A DNA stretch of 64,000 nucleotides from Megachile rotundata (Eukaryota > Arthropoda > Insecta > Hymenoptera > Megachilidae), in NCBI RefSeq assembly GCF_050947335.1, contig NC_134991.1, forward strand, positions 4,836,001 through 4,900,000. Direction: 5' to 3'. The position numbers and the translations under genes were made by a program. Position 1 is the first letter of the stretch. The number at the start of each line of letters is the position of its first letter. Under the pieces are notes generated by a model. The model saw only the letters and a list, made by a program, of their open reading frames with translations. It did not search any database and was not told the origin of the DNA. Below are positions 46,142 to 57,369 of the stretch, one piece after another.

Positions 46142-48086
46142 CAGGGTGTCCCGCAATTAGTGTAGGACCCGAAAAGGGGTGGTAGGTGGGGCGATTCTGA
46201 ACAACTTTTTCCTTTGCCAAAATATTGGTTGAGGCTCCATTTTCGAGTTATTAGCAAAAAACACTGACCAATGAGAGCGCGCATAGACCAGGCGCGCGAA
46301 AGCGTGAGCAAAAGCTTCGAATGTGACGGCTGATCGTCGTCGTGAACAAATGTATTGATACCGCGTCGGTATAACGTCGGTATAACGTCGGTATAATAGA
46401 AAGCTGTTAGGTGAAAATTACATCGAATAATGAATAAAAAATCTGGATTATTCTTGAATTATCATTCATTCATGAATAAGAAATAACGAAATCAGTCCGT
46501 ACTCACGTAATCAGAATAAATCGAATTTATTCGATACGTTTATTCGTTATGGCAAAGAAATAATGGATAAAATATGGAAAATTATTTTCGTTCGATATTG
46601 TGATGATGAAAAAGAACAAATTCTCATTTTTTAAAAATTAAATAACTTTTCTATTCAACAAATAAAAATTTGAATTGAATAATTAATAAATTTAAATGTA
46701 ACTCACCCATTGAACCGCAAATAATCACGATGAAAATGCATCTCTGTCATTGGGTCGATCCATCGATCCTTACTCATAAATAATATAAATTCTGAAAAAA
46801 CTCTCAAGAAACTTCACTGTCACCTATCACTGTCATCTCTCATTATTAGTTTTCATTATCACTTTTTTCTGTCATTTTTTACTAATTTTCACTAATTTTC
46901 ACTGTGAGTTCAACACATAAATACGACGAATGAAAACACATAAACGAATATTCATAAATAATTTAAACTATATTATCTTGAAAGCAAGAAAACAGAATTT
47001 TTTATTAAAAACAACGATACATTTTATTTCAACACGTATCTTTCGACAATAAACGATGACTGTCGATCGACGCCGCAGTCGTTCAACAGATCATCGTTGC
47101 ATGGCAACCGTTCGCGACGTATGCCTCGCGATCGAGAACGAAACCGCGATCCGTGGCCAGTCTAACAATGTCTTCTAATAAAATACAATATAATATCGAT
47201 TCCTCAATTCGGATACCTTATAATGAGAATATAGCGTATCGTTAAACATACATATTTATGAATAATCGTTCACGCGTTTTCATTCGGTCCGTTTACCGGT
47301 CGTGCTTATGTTGTGCAATTATTAGAAAGAGACAGTGAAATAAATTGAGAGTTCATTGACCCTGCCAGGATATCAGCTGTTGATGCTCTGATCGGTGGAT
47401 CTACCCGGTGACATAAATATTTTTTATCGAAGCTAGTTTTTTCATGAATCAATGGGTAAGTTTTATTTAAGTTGTTTCCGTATTTTTAAAATTATACGTA
47501 CGCAGCAATTGATTTATTTCATTTCAATGAGGTACTGCATTAGATATTTTATTTCAATTTTATCCCATTTCGTAGGGAAGGTACTCATTCGTTTTGAAAC
47601 GTGAATTTATTCATTTGCTTCATTAGAATAATCGACAGAATGAATTTTCGTGAATTTATTCTTTTTCCTTTTTGAAGGCTTAAAATAAATACAAGATACT
47701 TGGGTAAAAGGGTAAACAACAACTAATTGGTTTATCTCCCATTCACGAATTACGAAGAACTTAATATTATTCTTAACTTCTTAATTCATTATTCAATTTA
47801 CCTTTCACCTAATAGCTTCCTGTTATACCGACGATATACCAACGTTATACCGACGTTATACCGACGGTATCGATACGTTTGTTCACGACGACGATCGGCC
47901 GTCATATTCGAAGCTGTCGCTCACGCTTTCGCGCGCCCGGTCTATGCACGCTCTCATTGGTCAGTGTTTTTTGCTAATAACTCGAAAATGGAGCCTCAAC
48001 CAATATTTTGGCAAAGGAAAAAGTTGTTCAGAATCGCCCCACCTACCACCCCTTTTCGGGTCCTACACTAATTGCGGGACACCCTG
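46142..48086. mobile_element. 1945-bp inverted-repeat element, TA flanks
   Basis: Ends CAGGGTGTCCCGCAATTAGT are exact inverted copies flanked by TA (46140-46141, 48087-48088). The arms, 46142 to about 46430 and about 47800-48086, are highly similar. At their inner ends they carry tandem copies of a ~12-mer, CGTCGGTATAA (three on the left, about four on the right), and weaker similarity may extend 50 bp further. The ~1.35-kb centre is AT-rich except for a GC-rich island at 47050-47165. No transposase is recognisable. The TA duplication suggests Tc1/mariner-type mobilisation (inference). Frames at 46126-46311 and 47727-48071 are arm sequence. Confidence 0.88.
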
Positions 48087-48088
48087 TA

Positions 48089-48267
48089 TATCGATGAACA
48101 TCTAGGGACGTATATTTACGTCTTTCGTGTATATCAATAGATTGCGCAGGACGTATATATACGTCGTTCGTGTATATCGATCAACTTCTCAGGACGTATA
48201 TATACGTCTTTCGTGTATATCGATATACTTCTCAGGACGTATATTTACGTCTTTCGTAGTGAAAATG
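48089..48267. repeat. Four 43-bp subterminal repeats ending at TTAA
   Basis: Four units of 43 bp, each with ACGTATAT(A/T)TACGTC and TTCGTGTATATCGAT. The core ACGTATATATACGT is a perfect 14-bp palindrome in the middle two units. The array ends TTCGTAGTGAAAATG at TTAA (48268-48271), which on the minus strand gives TTAACATTTTCACTACG, a piggyBac-like end. A fifth, decayed unit may lie at 46114-46141, beyond the 1945-bp insertion. Confidence 0.8.
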
Positions 48268-48271
48268 TTAA

Positions 48272-50185
48272 TGAATTCGAGGTCTCGAGATCCATAAATG
48301 TGGTAACCGAGGGATCTAAAGACCTAGGTATTTAATAAAATATTAAAAATTATAAATTCATCATTAAATCACGTATGAAGATTAAAATTGACTATCATTA
48401 TGTTACACAATTTTATTTATTTGTCATGTTACAAAGAAAAAAATTCGGTTGAAATGTTCTCGTCTTTTAAATGTTCTTGTCTTTTACTTTAGGATAAAAA
48501 TAACAATTGCATTGGATACATTTTTTAAGTTTATTATTAATTTTATAGTATTCATTATATATAATTATTTGTAATACTGTAGTGAACATAGTTGTCTGTT
48601 GATGTTTCATAATTTATAATTAATTTTGAATGTGTGTACTTGCATAAAAAGAACTATCTTCTTGTTTCATTTTTGTCCATCTTCGATAATTATTGATCTA
48701 ATAAAAAATAATTTGTTTAAGAATAACAGTAATTAATACTACTACCTGTCTAATACTCTAAATAGCACTGCAGCTTAATAATAGGCTAATTACTAGTAAT
48801 TAACACTAATACTATTAATCAACATTAAATCAAACTAAAAAAAAAAGGATTTCATGATGAATATGTTAAAGCGATAGCAAATATTCACAATAATAATTTG
48901 AACTTGTTATAATTAATAATTTATAATCATAAACAATATTCACAAATCCAATTTTCGAGATAAACTTTATATTCATGGCTCACCTTTCGATACATCGATA
49001 TTTCGTCGGAATAAACTGTGGAACAATAAATAAAGCGAGCGGAAAAGAGGAAGTTTCATTAATCACCTGACAGTTTCATATTACCGAATCTCATAGATGA
49101 AAGATTTGCTCGACGGATGAATAGGTTAATAAGACATTCTCAAAGGAACTTTTGTTCTCCGTAGTATGAACAGATTCGAAGGATTGGTTAAAGGAATTCA
49201 GGTTAGATAATACGATATTAATTATGGAACTTTTAATTAACGTTCGTTCAGGAACAGCCGAAGCCCTGGCGCAAAGCGATGTAATTCCCGATCTTACCCT
49301 ACTGAAAACTAATAGAAAAAGCCTGGACTTCATCGATGTTCGAAGATAAGAACGTGTTTTTTCTTTCGTCATTATCGGCCATTTTTTTCTCTTACTTACG
49401 TGAAACTGCAAACTACAAACAGCCGTTGGCGGTCGGTTTAATTAAAATCTCCTAACTACGACACCGTCTAGTGCAGCCATTGCTTGGCTGGCTGACTTCC
49501 CTTTCGAAGCATCCTCTTTTCTACGTTACAATTCTTGGCAGTGACGGTTCTTGGCATTTGGCCAAGATCAACCGGTCCGCGATATGGTCGTAAAAGAGGA
49601 TGCATCCGGCCGAGATAACGTAATTAAGACTTTTACTTTGAAACCTCACGACAACCACCCACCTCATTCTACTTCTTTGGTTTCTTAAATTCATCGCTCT
49701 CCACAGATTATGTCCTCTTTTCGTTTCTGACAGGATTTTGCTTGCGAACGAGGAGGCCTTTGTCTTGTTTCTCATTGTCAACGCGATCAGAAAATAAGCT
49801 GTTTTGTAGATAAAAAACCTAATACTTTGATAGGTATCAGTAATTGCATGCACTTATTTATGAATTTAATATTCAATTTAAATTTTTATTAAAAATGACG
49901 AGATAGGTGAGCGGTAATAAAAAGGAAGAAATAAACTGAAAGAAGCTGAATTTATAAAAGGTAAAGAGAAGGAAGTAAAGAAGGTTATGACAGCAATTAA
50001 AAAATTAATCTCAAAAGACCGTTAAAAAATTGATCGAAGAAGATGGAAAGTTTTTAATGTCTTTTTTCATTAATTGTTTTTAATATTTTGTCATAAGTTT
50101 ATATTTATTATTACATTTAATGATCATTTTATCTATAGACAATTTACTGCATCTCTTCATTAAAATATTTAATAAAATCTGTTCA
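48272..50185. other. No gene recognised; less AT-rich part at 49020-49850
   Basis: The first 700 bp are very AT-rich. The part from 49020 to 49850 is non-repetitive and more balanced. It carries two minus frames of 106 and 110 codons (49091-49411, 49521-49853) without recognisable motifs or codon pattern. I do not call them genes, but a homology search here is worthwhile. Confidence 0.4.
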
Positions 50186-50189
50186 TAAA

Positions 50190-50340
50190 CTTGTGGGACA
50201 CCAGGGGTCCCAGTTTTTACCACCAAACTTTACCAACATCCACATGCAAAAATAACAGAACGATGTTATATTAACATAGAGTTTCAACAAGAAAACTATT
50301 AAATTTATCATTTTGGTATTTGCAGTAATGAACTAATTTA
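50190..50340. mobile_element. Relic of the TCCCAGTTTT-ended MITE family
   Basis: AGGGGTCCCAGTTTTTACC is followed by CCAAACTTTACCAACAT and TAACATAGAGTTTCAA, as in the cluster at 5042-5655. The opposite end is not visible. Confidence 0.55.
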
Positions 50341-50514
50341 ATCAACTGATTCACAAGATTTCTTTGTTTAAATTACAAAGCTATTTAAGAAGCTTTCCTT
50401 GAAGTCTGTGTTGATTTTTGCCAAAATGAAGAATTAATGTATATGTTAATTTATAATTTGTTGTTTGTTTATTGTTTTTAATTTCAAATTATGTGTGTAT
50501 CATGTACTAATAAG

Positions 50515-50790
50515 CAAAATTTGAAAATTGAAGAATTTAGAATTTTCAAAACTGAGGATTTGGAAATTTGAGAAATGAGGATGTGGAAAATTAGAAATTT
50601 GAAGATTTCATACTTTTGAGATATTGAACATTGGAAATTGAAGAATTTCAGAATTTGGAAATCGAATATTCAGATATATGAGAGCTATATGAAAAATTCA
50701 TAATTTGAAAATCGAACTTCTAGAAATTTTAGAATTTGATAATTGGAGAATTTCAAAAATGGGGAATTGAGGATTTGAAAATGTTAAGGA
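50515..50790. repeat. GAATTTGGAAATTGA array
   Basis: Imperfect units TTGAAAATTGAAGAATTT and GGAAATTTGAG. Same class as the other AAATTCC-type arrays in reverse-complement sense. Confidence 0.7.
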
Positions 50791-52754
50791 CTATGATTTA
50801 TATATATTGAAATATACAAAAGAGTCGTGAAACACAGATATAAAATTATTATACGCAGAAGTGTAGTCAACGCGTCCGATCCGCGTGATCGCCAGGAAGA
50901 GAAGAAAGAACTATGCAACGTGCAACGACACGAACACCAAAAAAAAAAAAAAAAAAGAACAACGCAATATCGATATTAACTTTACCACGCGGTGATTGCC
51001 GCGTATTTCGAACGAATATACTAACAGAAAATACAGGAAGTGTATGTATGAAAAGTCGAAAACTGAAGAATTCCAATTTAAGAAATTATATAATACAAAA
51101 ATGCATATAGATTGAATATGATACTGATTTTCACGAAGTTACATATGTTTTAAATAAACATTATCAACATCAAACATTCTTGCTACTTTTTTTATTTGAT
51201 ATTAATATTCAAAATGCGTGTACATCTCACTGCATTACTCTCTATAACGCTCGCCAAAATTAAATGTAAATTGTAAAAAGTTAACAATTGATGCAATACG
51301 AATACTGCTTCTATTCGCTATACGATAAAAAATATTTCATAGATTTGAAGCATGTTGATCTCCTTTCATCCATGCTATTTTTCCATCGGTATTCTGTATA
51401 TTTTGCCCGCAGCAAATTACAATTTCCAGCTTTTCGAACACATAAAAGACATAAAAGTGTCCCAGTTAATAAACTATCGGTTCAAAAGAAATATTTCCGG
51501 AAGGTTCAATCAATCCTTTGGCTCTCGGTAAACCACGTTTTGCTAAAAAAAAAACCATGAAAATTAGTGGATTCCCTGTTACAAATTCTTTGCTGTGGAA
51601 GATTGTGGTTTATCATGAAACAAATTGGATTTAAAAGTGCCGTAGAGACGTGCAATAATAAAAAATATGTTACCACAAATGATCAAAATATCTCTACGGC
51701 TATGTATTAGAGAGATATTAGAAGTGGTGTTAAACGTTTAAATGTGAACAAAGTTTTATTTTTGAACAAAAATATTACGTGTATTAAGTATGTGTATATG
51801 TGTACACATATGTAAGTACATGTATAAAATTAATACATATACATATGTGTTCACATTAAATATATTAATACATATGTATATGTACAATTAAATAGTATGT
51901 TCAAGAAATTGTAAATGCGTTGAATAAAAAATATGAATTTCATTTAAATCATATTATTGGTAATTTTTTATTTTCATAGTGGATATTTAACAATTTATTA
52001 ATTTAAAATTAAATTTGCAAAATATTCCATGATATTAATTTTTCTAATCAGATAATAAATGTTAAGTTTAAGAAAAATTAATAGTATGAACAAAAATATA
52101 TACATTAACAATTTTTAATGTTGTATAAAAAAATAATAGAATAAATATAAACTGTTTAGAATACCAATTAAGGTCTACAGATAATAATAGTTATTACAAA
52201 AAGCCATTTACTACGTCGACATTGATTCATCACTTCAAACAGCAGGGTGAGAACACTTACAGCGTTATACATTGCCGTTATGAATTTTCTACTCTTGTGC
52301 TGCATTCATCGTAGCACTTCAAAAGAGAAGCAATCAATCATTGTTACTTTGCATTACGTACACTCGTAGCTTTGAAAAACAACAGAAAAAAATGACTACA
52401 TTTCTGCTATACACACTCGGACATATTGCTGTCTCCAACTTTGATAAAGCGCAAATAACAGCAATATTACGTCAAGCGAAACAAATAACAGTAAAATATT
52501 ATGGTCGCTAAAAGGATTCCTTTACATTTTCTTTTTACGTAAATACCAGTCGAAAATGTGATATTATTATACGAATTAAGATAGATAGAAACTTTTAACG
52601 CTGAAAATTGTGATATATGCACATTTACCTTTAAATAAAAAATGATTCGGAAAAATAAATTAATAAGAAATGAATAAACTGGTATACATTGTACGTTAAT
52701 TCTTTTTTTGGATGAAAATTTTTGTTCGTTTGAGGAAAAACATTTTAACAAATT
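50791..52754. other. No gene recognised; A18 tract and small hairpins
   Basis: A run of 18 A lies at 50939-50956 right after a short GC-richer stretch (50868-50938), as in a retroposed end, but no SINE or gene is recognisable. GCCGTAGAGA and TCTCTACGGC form a 10-bp inverted repeat at about 51638 and 51692. A CATATGTATATG-type palindromic tract occupies 51790-51890. Frames at 51288-51560 and 52467-52751 are unsupported. Confidence 0.45.
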
Positions 52755-52990
52755 ATAGGTTGAAATTGTGAGTTGGGAATGAAGATTATAATGTAAGTAA
52801 AAATTTTGAGTTATAAATTAAAAGTATAACATAAATTTAAATTGTGAGTTGTAAATTAGAACTATAATGTAAGTTATAATTCTGAGTTATAAAGGTTTTT
52901 ATACAAAATTAAAATTGTGAGTTATAAATTAATATTGTACTACAATTCTGAGGTATAAATTAAAGTTGTAACAGAAATGTTATTTAAGTT
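52755..52990. repeat. ~42-bp minisatellite, locus 2
   Basis: Five to six diverged units resembling AAATTGTGAGTTATAAATTA then AAATTATAATGTAAGTT. The same unit forms 43500-43615, about 9 kb away. Confidence 0.75.
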
Positions 52991-53416
52991 ATTTAAAGCT
53001 CTCTAGTATCACAAAACAGAAAAATTCCAAATTTTGTAAGTTTGACTACTGTGTTTATTTATTTTAGAACAACTATTAACAAAACAGATTCTATTGTCAT
53101 TTGTTCGTAATTAATCGTACTAACAAAAGACCGCAAATTAATTTACGCATGCACAGATACATACACTTGTATCTACACTTTGCATGCGAATCGACTTGCT
53201 TGCATGATGATTGCTTATTTTAATACGTGTATTGCAGCACTAAAGCAATTTAAAATTTCGTTAGATAGTATTTTTATTTAGAACAACTCATACCAAATAT
53301 TTTCAGAATATTCACTACATTTATTATTCACATTTCCAAAAAGTTGATGCAAGTATTTTCAATGGTGTAAGTAAATAAATTCTTCAATAATATAGGTGAT
53401 AGATTTATATGGAAAT
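52991..53416. other. No gene recognised
   Basis: AT-rich spacer. Confidence 0.5.
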
Positions 53417-53420
53417 TTAA

Positions 53421-53458
53421 ACGTCACCCATGTATGGGTAACGTGGCAGCTAAAGTGT
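53421..53458. mobile_element. 38-bp remnant of the 158-bp MITE family
   Basis: ACGTCACCCATGTATGGGTA is followed by ACGTGGCAGCTAAAGTG, between TTAA at 53417-53420 and 53459-53462. It matches the right end of 21356-21513 (GTCACCCGAATATGGGTGAC, GGCAGTCAACGTG). Confidence 0.6.
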
Positions 53459-53462
53459 TAAA

Positions 53463-53959
53463 TCATGCAGATTTTTATCTCCTCGATCTTCTAAAAAGTT
53501 TTCTTTTATATTTGCACTAGTAACGCTTCTGCCGTCCAGCACCTTTTCTCATTCACTCACGCATACCAATCAACTTGCTCCCCTCTTATCAATCATTCTA
53601 TTCTTTTGGTGCTGGTTCTGACATACGTTTCTATTTGCTCACATTTTTGCCCGTCATTCTGCCAGTCGTTCTGTCTTCACTACAATAGTGAAGAAAATTC
53701 GAATGTTAATATGTGTTACAGACGGGATTATAGCTGTTGACAATATTTTATTTTTATTTTGTATAAAAATAAATATAATGTATACAAGTATTGTATTGTA
53801 ATGTAATTTTCTTGTATAATGTGATACAAATTTCTTGTTGCTTTCTTGTATAAGAAGCATACGTAATATTATACAAATATGTTTATAGAGTATGTATAAT
53901 ATCATATATTATGTTTAAAATTACTTAGAGTTAATAAGACACGAAGTAAAATTTGAATA
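53463..53959. other. No gene recognised
   Basis: The minus frame at 53654-53905 is rich in Ile and Tyr and has no motif support. Confidence 0.5.
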
Positions 53960-54360
53960 AAAAGAATGATGAAGACAGCAGATAAAATGTAGTATAATAT
54001 ACAGAATAGAAACTTTACATATAACGAATTAATACGAAAATATAACATAATTATGAATTAAAGAACAATTCACAGTCAAATAAAATCCTGTAACTAAGAA
54101 TTAAATCCTTCAATTAAGAATTAAATATGCTATAATTAAAAACTAAACAAAATCCTATAATTATAATTAATTACAGGATTATGTAAGTACACTCACCTAA
54201 ACAATTTTCTTTTAATAACCTATGAAAAAAATTATAAAGAATGTATAACACAATAATTATTACTCCAGTTATTAATGTAATTTTTTTATTTTTGTTACAG
54301 GTAATATTTATTGTCTTCTAAAATATGCGACGAAGCTCTGTCATATACTTAAACCGGATA
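53960..54360 (+). repeat. Dispersed repeat, family C, copy 2
   Basis: Matches 19995-20440 in reverse complement, including TTTTTGTTACAGGTA and TTGTCTTCTAAAATATGCGA / ACGAAGC. A shorter related copy begins with GATGAAGACA at 54986, against GATGAAGACAGCAGATAAAA here at about 53967. No coding sequence seen. Confidence 0.55.
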
Positions 54361-54759
54361 TATTGTATGTACATATTCAGTATAATTTTAAAATACTGTC
54401 TACATATTTCATGTATGCTTCAATACATTTCAGTTGCGTAAATATCCGCAGTATATTGATCACCGACCGTGATCAATCGATATGCAGTTCGTTTAAAATA
54501 AGCGCAGAAACTTCGTATCAGAAATCGATTGTCTGGAAACGTTTGCAAGAAAAGGAAAAATGAATTCTTACTTTAAGGCGCACTATTATTAACCTTTTTG
54601 ATATTTACATCGCGTACGCTTGTCGGGGAGAAATAATTCGCTTTTGCTACTTAAAGTAAAATTCAGGTAAAAGTAGAAACATTCATAATTACAACAATTT
54701 AGAACAATAATAAACTAAGCAATAAACAAAATATAGTAAACAAGAAATGAGGATTTTAA

Positions 54760-55090
54760 TAATATAAGGAGTTGCAAAAGTTGTGACAGTTTTCTATGTA
54801 AAAATAAGTCGACAAAAATAATGTCTTTTCATATTTGCTTTTATTTTTTAAATTTTAGGCAGACAAGGTACGATATGAATTTGAATAATACAGGGTATAC
54901 TAAATCAGTACAGGTAAAAAATCTTGATAATTCTCTATGTAAAAAGAAATCGAAAAAAAGAATTACTTCTTTTCATATTTGAAAGTTTAAGTAAAAAAAA
55001 ACGATGAAGACAAGAAATATAATACAAAATTCACATGTCGTACATGAACACGAAAGTATAACACAATTAAGAATTAAAGGAGTGGAAATG
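54760..55090 (+). repeat. Duplicated TTCATATTTG-ended segments plus family C fragment
   Basis: Two related segments, 54764-54855 and 54900-54985, share TCTATGTAAAAA.AA.TCGA and CTTTTCATATTTG. They are followed by a family C fragment (54986-55090). CAGGGTATACTAAATCAGTA near 54893 may be a TE end. Confidence 0.5.
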
Positions 55091-55594
55091 ATATTAAAAA
55101 ACTGAGGAAATTAAGTATTAACGCTAGAAAAATTTTAGCAATCCATTCTAAGTCAGCATCATGGGTTGAGTTGGCTACCATATTGATCAAAGTGTTGAAT
55201 TGTATTGACCTAGTTAGTTGTGGTTCTATTATTGTAACTGCCCTACATCACTAATCAAGCATTTCGATTGAAACTATGAGCGAGTAGACGGAAATAACGT
55301 ATTAAATATGAAATACCTAAATCGTTGCTACGATAAATTGAACCCATTCAAAAGTGAATGGAGGTGTCATGTAACATTTTCTTTCAGTATTCTTTTTCTC
55401 AATCATAAAATATCACCTTTTCCTTCTAATATCCATTTTGCTATCTATTCTGTTTTATACCTGTAAATTCGAATTTTTAAAGGAAATATATAATATTCTT
55501 ATGTTGCGGGAATTTATACCAATAATGAATTCAATAATTTTTAAAAACAGCTTCCTTGTGACAAGTTTCCAGTCAAAAATTACATGTGTCAAAA
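55091..55594. other. No gene recognised
   Basis: No supported feature. The frame 55438-55632 runs into the adjacent MITE. Confidence 0.5.
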
Positions 55595-55598
55595 TAAA

Positions 55599-55842
55599 CC
55601 CCTTGCACTATTTTGACGAGTCTGACTCGTGACGCACTCGTACCTCGGCCCTGATCAATTTTACTCAAATTTTCAATACGCTTCAATTTGGAGTTCAAGT
55701 CCAATTATAATTTGCATAGTCAACAATTAAATAATAACATATTGAAATAATATTTCAATATTTTTGTCTATTTTAATATTATAGCTTAATTGGGTATTTC
55801 GGGTATTTCTGACGCTCCTGACAAATAAGTCAGTGCAAGGGG
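55599..55842 (+). mobile_element. TTAA MITE, family B, best-preserved copy
   Basis: Inverted ends CCCCTTGCACT and AGTGCAAGGGG. The right flank is TTAA (55843-55846); the left flank is TAAA, one base from TTAA. The interior has GACGAGTCTGACTCGTGACG, itself partly palindromic. The other copies are at 29799 and 6415. It resembles piggyBac-mobilised MITEs by its CCCC end and TTAA target. Confidence 0.88.
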
Positions 55843-55846
55843 TTAA

Positions 55847-57046
55847 TTCAGAAAATTCATTGTAATCGATTGATTTGAATTTATTATAAATAAAATATTT
55901 TCATTTCACAAAATATTGTCACCTTAATACTTTAATTAAATAATGAAAATTAATATTTGGGACAGCATTATAACGTGGCATGAATAATCAGTGTAAACAT
56001 TTTAAAGTGCGAATTAAGTTAAAACTGTTCTCACAAATGATTTTTATTTTACCTAAAAGTAGAAATTGTACTCTTTCGAATAAACACATTTCTAATTTCA
56101 CATTGTCCGAATATAAAGAAAATTGCAGTCGTCCAACTGCTTCCTTAAACGTTTAACCACGAGGACATTTACCTTATTGGACTAAGAAATAGCAATTTAA
56201 CACGCGTCAAACCAACCGTTTCGACATCCCTTGTTTTTACTATTCCATAACTCTCTCTAACAAAGTGATGCACATTAAAATACATAGAAGAGCAGCAGAA
56301 AGTTGGCACGCATTTTTACGTGCAAAGAGACGTGACTGAAAAACGTACGTACATTTGCCGGCTACCTGTTTCCATGGAACTTCCTCTGCCGCGACACTGA
56401 CGGATGCAGGCCAACGAACAGGAACACCAGGAAAGAAAAGGAATACGATAAACGTAGAAAGTGGAAGGTAGGGATTTCGTAAATCTCCTGACGGGACGAA
56501 TCGAGTTTCGAGTGTCCTGTATAACGGAATAATAGAACGAGATAGAGGTAAGAGTCTGGTGGAAAAGGGAGAGATACCGTGGGGAATTTTATATCCGAGA
56601 GCAAAACGATCGTGAAGTGATATAACACGTCAGACATATATTTACGGACATTGCATTAGTTACATTGTCAGATATTTATGAATAAAAATTCGTCTTATAT
56701 GTAACCCTTCGTTGGATGATTTTTTCAATTTGAAAGAGAAAAAATGTATTTCAGAGATAATGAGGAAAATATTAATAGAGCTAGCAAGAAATTGTTAAAG
56801 TAAGAATAAAAGTATAGATAATATTTATGTTAGTAATAATAATAAAAATGTATACAATATTTATAGTAGAATAAAAATGAAAATAAAAATATGAAAATAT
56901 GGATAATATACAGTATTAATAATAATAAAAATATAGATAATATTAATAGTAGTAATAATAAGAAAATAGCAACAAATACTTTCTAAGTATTATCTATGCT
57001 TAAAGAAAAATGACATCAGTTATATTACAAATTTGTAACACCAAAA
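55847..57046. other. No gene recognised; less AT-rich at 56160-56640
   Basis: The interval 56160-56640 is non-repetitive and more balanced, with a 91-codon minus frame (56362-56637) that has no family features. The rest is AT-rich, with an AATAATAATAAAAATATAGA-type low-complexity tract at 56820-56970. Confidence 0.45.
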
Positions 57047-57300
57047 AACTAGAATTAGTGAAAGTAAGACGCATTTTCAATAATTTTGTAGACTATAAAA
57101 TATGTTATTATGTTCATGTTTTACAATGTATACGAATCTTCATAGGATAATATGTTATATATCATACACATTTTATATAACAACAAAAAATTGGAATTAA
57201 TAATAGTAAGAAATAATTTTGTGGACTATGAAATTTCTTATTATGTTTATGTTTTACAATGTATAGGAATCTTCATAGGTTAATGTTTTATATAGCATAG
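57047..57300. repeat. Two-copy tandem duplication, ~138 bp
   Basis: The block AATTTTGTAGACTATAAAAT ... TTTTACAATGTATACGAATC ... TTCATAGG occurs at about 57047-57170 and again at about 57186-57300, with moderate divergence. No coding sequence. Confidence 0.8.
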
Positions 57301-57369
57301 TTGCAACTCGAAATAACAGAGGGTTAATAATTTTCGTCGAGTGCTTTGGAAATACATTATTGAGTACCC

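Noticed and set aside
46142..48086. A host gene in the GC-rich island at 47050-47165
   Set aside because: The island is short, without an open frame of note, and lies wholly inside the inverted-repeat element.
48089..48267. Possible CRISPR-like array (regular repeats with variable spacers)
   Set aside because: The unit is a 43-bp tandem repeat with no distinct unique spacers, in a eukaryotic TE context next to a TTAA end.
49091..49853. Two neighbouring minus-strand frames of 106 and 110 codons
   Set aside because: Considered as possible exons because the region is less AT-rich, but no family similarity, no convincing splice signals and no consistent codon bias.
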